Shown here: positions 56,443-64,000 of the stretch, in pieces | Layout: the number at the start of each line of letters is the position of its first letter | How positions within the stretch are numbered: the stretch's first letter is position 1 | Source: Micractinium sp. NFX-FRZ | Taxonomy: Eukaryota > Chlorophyta > Trebouxiophyceae > Chlorellales > Chlorellaceae | Assembly: GCA_029339195.1 (NCBI GenBank) | Contig: JAPTJF010000254.1 | Span: forward strand, 24,187 to 88,186 | Length of the DNA stretch: 64,000 bases | Direction: 5' to 3' | Notes under the pieces: model-generated | What the model saw: the letters and a program-made list of their open reading frames with translations, nothing else | Database searches by the model: none | What the model was told of the DNA's origin: nothing | Made by a program: the position numbers and the translations under genes

Positions 56443-59400
56443 TCAGTCCAGGAACCAGCGCGGGTCGCTGCCTACCGCCGGGTGCCGCCCCTCCTCAATT
56501 ACAGCCACCAGCTGCGCGCTTCGGGCGGCCTGCAGGGGACCGGAGTGCGAGCAGCAAGCCGCAAGGGCAGGCATGAGCCTGGCCAGTTGGGGTGGGCAGG
56601 GGCGGTCTCCTCCTTGGCCCTCCCGTGCCGGCCGCCATACTGGTGCCAGCTTGACCAGAGGGTCTGTGTTGGGCGCCCACCTGCTCACGCTCCCCACGCC
56701 AAAGGTTACCACTTTGTAGAGGTTACCACTTTGCACCCTCCCGCCCCACCTCCAGCGTGCGCCTCAGCATGTCGTGGTGCACGTGCCAGCTGGCATAGGC
56801 GTCAGGGGGCGGCGCCTGGCCGGGCAGCACGTGCTGCACCCACAGCCGGCTGATCACTGCGCGCGCAGCGGGGCGGGACCGGGGCGGGGGGGAGGGGGGG
56901 GTGGTCAAGGGGAGTGGGCGGGCGCGGCCCTGGCGGTGCCGCCTGCTGGTGCGGCTGGGGTGAGGGAAGCCGCTGCTGTGTTGAGGCCCCATCACCTCCT
57001 GCCCTCCCCCCGACCCTCCCCCCGGAAGTTCTCACCACTCGGTGATTCCTTCACTCAACACAAGGCATGACAGCCGCACAGCCAGCTGTCAGAGCTCGCC
57101 GCCTCGCCACCTGTTGGCCTCAGTTTGAAGCGGCACCCGCCCAGCCCCACAAAAGGGCGCAGCAGCAGCGGCCCCCCCTCCCCCCCCCCCACCCATCAGC
57201 ATGAGGCGCAGCAGCTCGTCGTCCCGTCGCATGCGGAAGATGCGGGTGCCCTTGGTGGCAGACCGGCTCACCAGCAGGCCGCTGGGGGTGCCTGGGGGGC
57301 GGTGGGGGTGGTGGGGTGGTGGGGAGGAGGAGGCAGGACGGGCGCAGGGGGACGGGTGTGAGGCAGTGAGGGGAGTGGGGCAGGGATGTAGGGGCAGGCA
57401 GCGTAGCGGGCAGGCACCTCACGTTGGGTTGCCAGGCAGCCCGCCGGCCACCCTGGAGCAGCGGGCAGGCCTGCTTCCCAGCCCCCGCCTCGCTGCAATC
57501 CTGGCCAGCCCCTCCCCATGCCCGCTCACCCGCGCACAGCATGTGCAGCTGTAGCTGGGGCACCCACTCGGGGGGCACCGCCTGGCGGGGGCCGCGGTCG
57601 GCAACCGCAAACTCAGCCGAGGAGGTGCGCAGCCGCCCGCCCCTGCAACAGCAGGAGGAGCACGTGCAGTTGTGTTTACAGAAAAGACGCACTGGACGGA
57701 CGGGGCGAAACTAGGGGAGCCCCACATTGCAAGGGGCCAGATGCAGGTCCACACTTGCAACAGGCTCCTGCCCATCCCACTTGCTGCCCTGCCCTGGCCC
57801 ACGCTCCCTTGACCACGCTGTGCTGTGCTGTGCTGCGCCCACCTGCGGCTGTGCCCAAAGGGGCACGTGTTCTTCACCTCCACCACCTCTATCAAGTAAC
57901 CGCCAGCGGCGCTGCTGCCATCACCGCTGCAGACGCCGCCGCTGCTGCTTCCGCCAATGCTGCTGCCCCCGTTGCTGCTGCTTCCATCACCGGTGCTGCC
58001 ACCGTTGCTGCAGACGTTGCCGCCACCACTGCTGCTGCCGCCGATGCCGCCGCTGCTGCTGCCGCTGCTGGCACCGCTACTGCCGGCAGGAGTGGTGCCA
58101 TCCGTGCCGGCCAGCTGCAGGCGGGACAGAAGGGCGTCAATGTCCCAGGGGCCCACCGCTGATGCCGCCGGTGCCGCTGACTTGCTTCCTGCTGCAGCCT
58201 TGTCAACATTACAGGCCGCCGCCGCTGCCGCTGCCGCCGCTGCTGCTGAGGATGCTTCTGCTGCTGCTGCTGCTGCCACACCACCGTTGGCTGCTGCGGC
58301 GCCCTCCCCCTGCACTGCTCCCGCTGCCGAGGCGGGCAGGCGGTGGCGGATGAGGGCGTCGGGTGAGGCGCCGATGGGCGGCAGGCTGCCAGGCGCAAAG
58401 CCCCAGGCAGGCGGCAGCAGCTCCTGCTGCAGCCGGCACAGCCCCACCTGCGGCGCATGGTTGGGGCCAGCCAGGAGGCAGGCAGGCATGCTGAGCAGCA
58501 TTGGGAAGCCGGGTAAGCGAGCGGCTTGGCCGCTGCAGCAGCAGCCAGTGCCAAGAAGTCTGCTGGACATGGGGGAGCACAGCTGCCCATGCCCATGCAC
58601 ATCATCATTTCACACACCCAGCGAGGCGCATCCCCTGCCTGCCGACGGCCAACCAAATATCGTGGGGCCACACGAGCGCGGCTGAATGGGGTTAAACAGC
58701 AGAATGGGGTTAAACCACCACCACGCCCAGGGGTCAGGTGCCCGCCCACCTCTGCCAGCTGGCTGCCGGGGAAGGCGGAGGCGGCCTCCAGCAGCGACGC
58801 CCCCTCCTGCACAGACCCCCAGGAGCAGCAGATGGACAGCAGGCCTGCGGGCGGGCGGGGGAGGGAGCCAACAAGGGCTCTGGCTGGTTCACACGGTTGG
58901 AGGCGGCGGGGGTGCGGGCATGTGGGGCGCCTGAAGGGCCTCTGGTGTGGCGTGCCAGATGCACAAGCACGGGAGCAGGCCACACAACAGAAATCCCTCA
59001 AGGCACAAGAGCCATCGAGCGGGTTGTGGGGTAGGCTGCAGGCCGAGCAGCAGCAGGTGGGGGGCAGGGCGCACCGAGGCTGCTCAGCGCCCGTGCCTTG
59101 CGCTGCTTCTGCTCCTCGCTTGTGCCGCCCCCACCCCCTGCCGCTGCCGCCGCCGCCGCCGTGGCCCCTCCTACACCCGCAGCAGCCTCTGCAGCCGCCT
59201 TCTCCCGCTTCTTGCGCAGCCGCTGCCTTGCGTGCTTGCTCTTGCCCGCTGCTGCTGCCTCGGCTGCCCCAGGCGCCGCCGTTGGCCCAGCACCGTCGGG
59301 GCAACTGCAGCTGCCGGCGCTACTCGCCGCTGCACCCGCTGTGGTCCCGCTCGCCAGCTTGGCAGCATTGAATGCCAGCACCGCCGCAGCATTATGGACC

Positions 59401-60465
59401 GCCGCTGCTGCTTCTGCCGCTGCCGCTTGTGCTGCTGCTGCTGCATCGGAGCCAGCAGTGCTGGCAGCCGCTGCACTGCTGCCGTCGCGATGCTGCTGGT
59501 GCAGGTGGCGGTAGGCGTGCAGCAGCTCCCCGTGGCCCGCCCTGCGCTCGAGGCACAGGGGCGGCGGCATTTGTGAGCAGGAGGGAGATGACAGGCGCGC
59601 CTGGCCTGCACCACCCTGCCCCTGCCTGCCCGGGCCCGACCTCCGTGCTCCGCCCAGCGGTTGCTTGCTTCCACTGCTGCCAGCCCTGCCTGCCTCGCCC
59701 CGCCTGCCTGCTTGCCTGCCGCTGGGGATCCCAACCTTCTTGGCTGCCGACCGCTCATACAGCCCCAAGGCGCTGCGCACCAGCCCTGCAGGCTTGGCGT
59801 ACAGGGCAGCAGGCCGGCGCGGTCAGGGCCAGAGGTCAGGCACACGCTCCCCTGCCCCTGGCTGCTGGCTGCTGGCGGTTGTGGAAGAGCAGCACAAAGC
59901 AGAGCATGGGGCGCCCCGGCAGCGGCGGTGATGTGGCGGCGGAGCCAGCGCTGCTGCGCGCAACAGCGGTGCGCAGCAGCGGTGCATATGAGCAGAGGAC
60001 TCCAGAGCCTGCGCCCCATGGCCTGCGCATCAGCACGTGCCTTGAGGCAGGGTCAGGCAGGGTGCCTCCCTCGCTTCAGGGCCCCACAGCAAACAAGTGC
60101 GGAGCTCACCCGTAGTCAGCACCCCGCTGTGCAGCTCATCCCACAGGGGGTCGTCCTGCCGCACGTACCTGCACAGGAACGGGGCACCCAAGCAGAAGGC
60201 CGGGTGTGCGTGCGCAAGCAGGGCAGGCTGGCGACGGCACGGCAGTGGCGGCAGCGGCGGCGCACCGGTGGGACGCCGGCCCCGCCAGCGCCAGCGCCTC
60301 TACTGGTGGCAGGGCCTCCAATTGTGGCAAGTCCCGCAGCTGCTGCATTGTCAGGGCGCCACGGTAAACGTTTGGCAGGCGGCCCCATTGCCTGGGTGGC
60401 TCGGCCGCCTGCCTTGGCATAGCGGGAGCCGCGGCAGGTCTGCTAGTGGGGATGCCGATGTGCAT
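56443..60465 (-). CDS. YqaJ-like PD-(D/E)XK nuclease-fold protein with large low-complexity insertions
   Basis: Ten exons, 5' to 3': 60465-60266, 60168-60110, 59785-59736, 59546-59075, 58844-58750, 58447-57843, 57642-57530, 57291-57193, 56856-56750, 56529-56443; 628 residues, phases closing. Core motifs: GASPDALI (Asp322), LIEVVEVKNTCPF (Glu482, Lys484), then VPQLQLHMLCAGTPSGLLVSRSATKG and RRDDELLRLMLMVISRLW. This order (GxSPDg, (I/V)E(I/V)K, PxxxxQLQ, phage/YqaJ-type end) is that of YqaJ-like exonuclease-fold proteins. About 160 residues of Ala/Gly/Ser repeats separate the Asp from the ExK motif. A basic segment (KSKHARQRLRKKREK) in exon 4 could be nuclear targeting or nucleic-acid binding. 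The exon 4 acceptor (CTCGAG) is chosen by phase. Start 60465 is the first in-frame ATG. Substrate unknown. Confidence 0.72.
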
Positions 60466-61158
60466 CGAGCTCCGATTAGCCACACACTGCCGGGAAGCTT
60501 ATTTTACGAGCCAGCAGGGTTTCCATGTGTTGCTGCCGTGGCAGGGCCCCTCAAACGCGCACACAAGGCAGCGCAGATTGCACGACGAGGTGTGAATGCA
60601 CTGCTAAGCGCAGGGCTGGGCGCTGGGTGGCCCGCAGTGTCAGGCGCCTCGTTACCGTCTCTAAGCTCGGGGGCAGGTCGGCTTGCTGTCCCGGCAAGGG
60701 GATTCCCAGTGCGGGAGGCGCGTCAGCAAACCGAGGCGGTTTGCTGGCGCCGCGATTGCAGCCACACTGGCTCACACGAGGTGGGCACAGGCTGCGGCGT
60801 CTGCAGGCAGCCAGCAGGGCTGGTGGTACATGCCGTGCGGCTGGGCTAGCCGGCCGACGCGCGCCTGGCCTGAGGCAGCCTCTGGGCGGGGGGCCCACAG
60901 CGGTGGCGTCACTGCCAGCGGCGCCGCACGGGCACTTAGCGTGATTTTGTGGCAGTGTGCCGCATTGGTGGGTCAGCCTCAGTGGCAGGGCACGACAATG
61001 CAAGGCACGCGGCATCCCCCGCCCTGGGTGGCTGTCTGGCAGCCAACGTCTGGTGGCCTCGCTGCCTGGCGGCTGCGCCTACCATCGCAAAACAGCGTGC
61101 TTGCTTCCCCCGCCCCCCTTCATCCGCTCACCTCTGCTGCCCCCTGGCCCCCACGCAG
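60466..61158. other. Divergent intergenic region, may contain the first exon of the GAF gene
   Basis: The frame of the exon at 61159 is open back to 60683 and holds an ATG at 60998, so the first exon may be unspliced from there. No convincing separate first exon was found. It also contains the - strand gene's promoter. Confidence 0.45.
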
Positions 61159-64000
61159 GCTGTTCACGCGTCTGCTGCTGTGCGCCCACGTGTTCTGCCT
61201 GATCTCCGTGCTCGCCGGCATGGCAGCGGCGGCGCCGGCAGATGACGAGAGCCAGGCACGCGCTGGGTTGGGTGGGGGGAGGCAGATGCAGATGCAAAGC
61301 GGATGGAGGGAGATCTCGCTGGCTGGCTCGTTCGATCGGTGCACGCATGCATGCAGGGTGCCACTAGCACTCCAGCCTGTGAATTGGCGGCTCGCAGCTG
61401 CAGCCTGGAAACTGTTGGGAGCCCTGCCTGCCGGCCAGCCACTTAACCACTTACACCCCACACACGCTCGCTCCCACATGTGCCCATTCCCAAGCCCTGG
61501 CTGTCTCATCTTATCTCCTTCACCTCCTCCTCCCCGCCTCACCCACACCGTCCCGCACCGTCCTTCCTGCAGTGCATGGCCCGGCTGCCGGTGTCACCGG
61601 CTGGGCTCACTCCACCCTGCCCACGCATTCCGCCTGTTGTGTTCATTTCACGCCTCTCCCCCTCCCGCCCGTCTCCCGCAGTGCATGGACCAGCTGCTGC
61701 AGGAGCTAGCTGCGCCCGCCAACGCCTCCGCCGCTGCGGGCGGCGGCAACCCCTTCAAGGCCTTTGCCCGCCGCGCCCAGCTGGTCATCACCGGACTGGT
61801 CCACATCAGCGTGCTGCTGCTGCCTCGCCAGCTGGAGGATGGAGGCGCGGGCGGGGGCGGCGGCAGCAACGGGGCACCCACGGGGGCGCCGGGGGCTGCT
61901 GCCGGCAAGGCTGGCGGCGGCGCCAAGGGCGGCGGCGCGGGCGGCAGCAAGGCGGGCGCGGGGGGAGATGACACCGCTGCTGAGCTGGCGGCGGCGGGCT
62001 TCCCCTCGGACGGGTCCAACCTGGAGGAGTGGCAGCGGGTGAGCACTGCGCTGGGGAAGCTTTTTGAGCAAGGGGCGCGGTGCACATTGGGTCGCATGCA
62101 TGTCAGCTGCGTGCGCACGCTGGTTGCATCTGTTCCGAGGGGCGACGCAGCGCTTGCCAGATGCCTGCGCTGTGCTGTGTGTGTTGGCCTCCCCGCCTGC
62201 CAGCATGCCAGGCATTGGTTCACCCCTGCATCCAAGGAGGAAGCGCAGGCAGATCATGCAGCCCCCGGCACTCCCCGATGCTCATGCCCACATGCTCCGC
62301 CGCTCACGCTGCCCCCGGCGCTCTTGCTTGCTGCCTGCCTGCTGTGCTCACCGCTCCCCCGGCTCTGCTGTTGAACGCCTGCCTGCCTGCCTGCCTGCTG
62401 TTGTGCTCATGCCTTGCCCGCCTGCCTGCTGTGCTCATGCCTGCCGTGCTCATGCCTGCCTGCCTGCCTGCCTGCCGTGCCCATGCCCGCCTGCCTGCAG
62501 GTGCAAGGCATCCTTGACCGCACCGCCACGGGGGGCCTGGGCTGGCACAACTGCTGCGTGTACAGAGTCAGCGAGGAGGGGGGCGCATGCGTGGAGCCAG
62601 AGGTGCGCTGCCTGCAGGGGTGTGGGAGGGGAAAGGGGGTGGCCACAGCAGCAGCTCGACAGGAGCCGAGGTGTATAGGGCAGGCTTGTGGAGGAGGGTG
62701 AGCTCGAAGGGTGTCCATTTACCATTGCCACCACCGTTTGCTGCTGCTGCTGCTGCTACTGCTGCCGCCGCTGCGCTGCTGCTGCTGGCGGCTGCGGCAG
62801 GTGGCGCAGATGTGTGGGGCTAGGGAGGGTGGAGCTGCCAGGAGGCCGGCCTTGAACCGCCCCGCCCACGTCGCGTCGCCGCCGCCCCGCCCCTGCAGCC
62901 CCCCTACCCCGTCAGCTGCACAGCGGCCTACTATGCTGCGCGGGTGAAGCAGGATGCCGTGATTGCAAACGATTACGAAACACAGTGAGTTTGGAGTGCT
63001 TTCATGCATTTCGGTGTGGGCAGCTAAGCTCCTGGCTGGCTGTTGTCGGTTGCTGGCTGTTGTGCCTGCCACAGCCGCCGCCGCCGCGGCCGCTGTGCTG
63101 CTGCTGCTGCTGCTGCTGGTAGGTGCACCCTCAGGCACAGGCAGTGCAGGGCGGAAGCGGGGCAGCGCCCAGAAACCGGGGACGTGACGTGGCGCTGCGC
63201 TTGCTTTCAGTCTCGCCCACCGCGGGGCCCCCCAGTCTGCGGACCAGCAGGCGGTATGCACCCTTTGCTCCGCCCGCCGCCACTCCTGCTGACCCCTGCC
63301 CTCCCCGCTGCCGTCCGGTGCTGCAGCGGCCCCCACTTTGCTGACTGGCGAGCGCTGTACGCCAGCGGGGCGCGGTCCATGGCGGCCGCCCCCATGTATG
63401 TGCAGCAGCGGGTGGTGGGGGTGCTCAACTTGGCGTCCAAGGACCCGCACGCATTCGACAGGTGGGGGGGCGAGGGGCGCACGGTTGTATCCAGGGGACG
63501 GCATCAGGGGATAGCTGGAGCCCTCGTGCAGTGTGTGGGAGTACCGTGCCATATCCAGTTTGGCGGCAGAGGGCAGCTGGGGGGCTAGTGCACGTGTGTG
63601 CGCCTTCAAATCGCAGGGTGCCTGCCGGCAGTAGGCCGTGCCTTTTCCGCGACGCACCAGGCTGCCCGTCGTCTTACCACTGCTGCGTGTGCGCTGGCGC
63701 TCTGGCCGCCCGTGGTGCAGGTCGCGCCTGGTGTGGCTGCTGGCGCTGGTGCTGGCCCCCTTTGTGGCAGCGCTGCAGTACACGACGCAGGCGCTGGAGA
63801 TTGACGCCTTTGTGCAGCGCATCATGCCGCCGCTGCTGGAGCAAAACTATCAGAGGAACACGCACATGAAGCGGGCGGCCGCGGGAGCGGCGGCAGGGGT
63901 GGGCGGTGCAGCCGGTGGAGGCGCCGCTGCCGGCGGGAAGAGCAAGCCGGGCAGCGGCAGCGGCCGACGGGAGCGGCCGGCCGGCGGCGGCGGCGAGGGC
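61159..64000 (+). CDS. Membrane protein with GAF domain, 3' end outside window
   Basis: Recognised exons: 61159-61255, 61682-62038, 62501-62602, 62899-62984, 63327-63461, 63721 to window end; phases close. Exon 1 encodes a membrane helix (LLLCAHVFCLISVLAGMAA). Exon 2 has a helical start, then a Gly/Ala-rich linker. Exons 3-5 give a GAF fold: VQGILDRTATGGLGWHNCCVYRV, AVIANDYETHGPHFADWRAL, GARSMAAAPMYVQQRVVGVLNLASKD. Exon 6 encodes another hydrophobic helix (LVWLLALVLAPFVAAL) and a Gly-rich stretch. GAF domains bind small ligands or dimerise in sensors; in green algae they often precede cyclase or kinase domains, but no output domain is visible here. The first donor (GCACGC, after 61255) is weak. 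The true 5' end may be at 60998. Confidence 0.7.
62380..62500. repeat. Degenerate GCCT/TGCTCATGCC repeats before an acceptor
   Basis: Imperfect tandem GCCTGCCTGCC and TGCTCATGCC units fill the end of the intron that closes at 62500. This is low-complexity pyrimidine-rich sequence. Confidence 0.75.

Noticed and set aside
60683..62374. 563-residue + strand open frame
   Set aside because: It runs through the GAF gene's first exons and introns; the later part departs from the spliced frame that yields the GAF domain. Only the exon-supported part was kept.

Overview
This window reads as nuclear DNA of a green alga, most likely a trebouxiophyte of the Chlorella type. The reasons are very high GC, genes broken into many short exons by GT-AG introns of roughly 60-700 bp (a few GC-AG), TGTAA polyadenylation signals after many stop codons, chloroplast-type and secretory N-termini, and plant/algal gene families. 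There are no operons, no bacterial ribosome-binding sites and no CRISPR array. Gene models were built by hand from splice sites; for nearly all of them the codon phase closes exactly across every exon. Homology calls rest on recognised motifs, not on a search.

Layout. Left third, all + strand: the 3' end of a short-chain dehydrogenase (215-1243), a secreted Cys-rich protein (1806-3604), a 24-exon secreted trypsin-fold protein that has lost two of its three catalytic residues (4534-12871), a senescence/ERD7-domain protein (13713-17581), a poorly resolved small membrane protein (18300-18950) and a 909-residue MYND zinc-finger protein (19594-23292). Middle: a voltage-gated, CNBD-containing K+ channel on the - strand (23671-29311), divergent from a small chloroplast membrane protein with an internal repeat (29898-30963), which converges on a - strand orthologue of the axonemal central-pair protein PF16/SPAG6 (31301-34446). 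Then two adjacent + strand genes for chitin-type polysaccharide attack: an AA15-type lytic polysaccharide monooxygenase with two CBM14 domains (35653-38049) and a GH19 chitinase with CBM14 domains (39361-41943). Right third: a 21-exon M16 metalloprotease of the insulysin/nardilysin type (42623-53631, +), a multi-pass membrane protein (54532-55980, -), a YqaJ-like PD-(D/E)XK nuclease-fold protein (56443-60465, -) and the 5' part of a membrane GAF-domain protein running off the end (61159-64000, +).

The most system-like unit is the LPMO + GH19 pair. Both products are predicted to be secreted and both carry CBM14 chitin-binding modules. A 139-bp block, gap-free and about 91% identical by eye, sits 150-170 bp upstream of both start codons. 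This suggests a co-regulated oxidative plus hydrolytic kit acting on a chitin-like glycan, possibly the alga's own wall. The other recurrent oddity is structural: several introns contain short copies of the adjoining exon edge together with its splice site.
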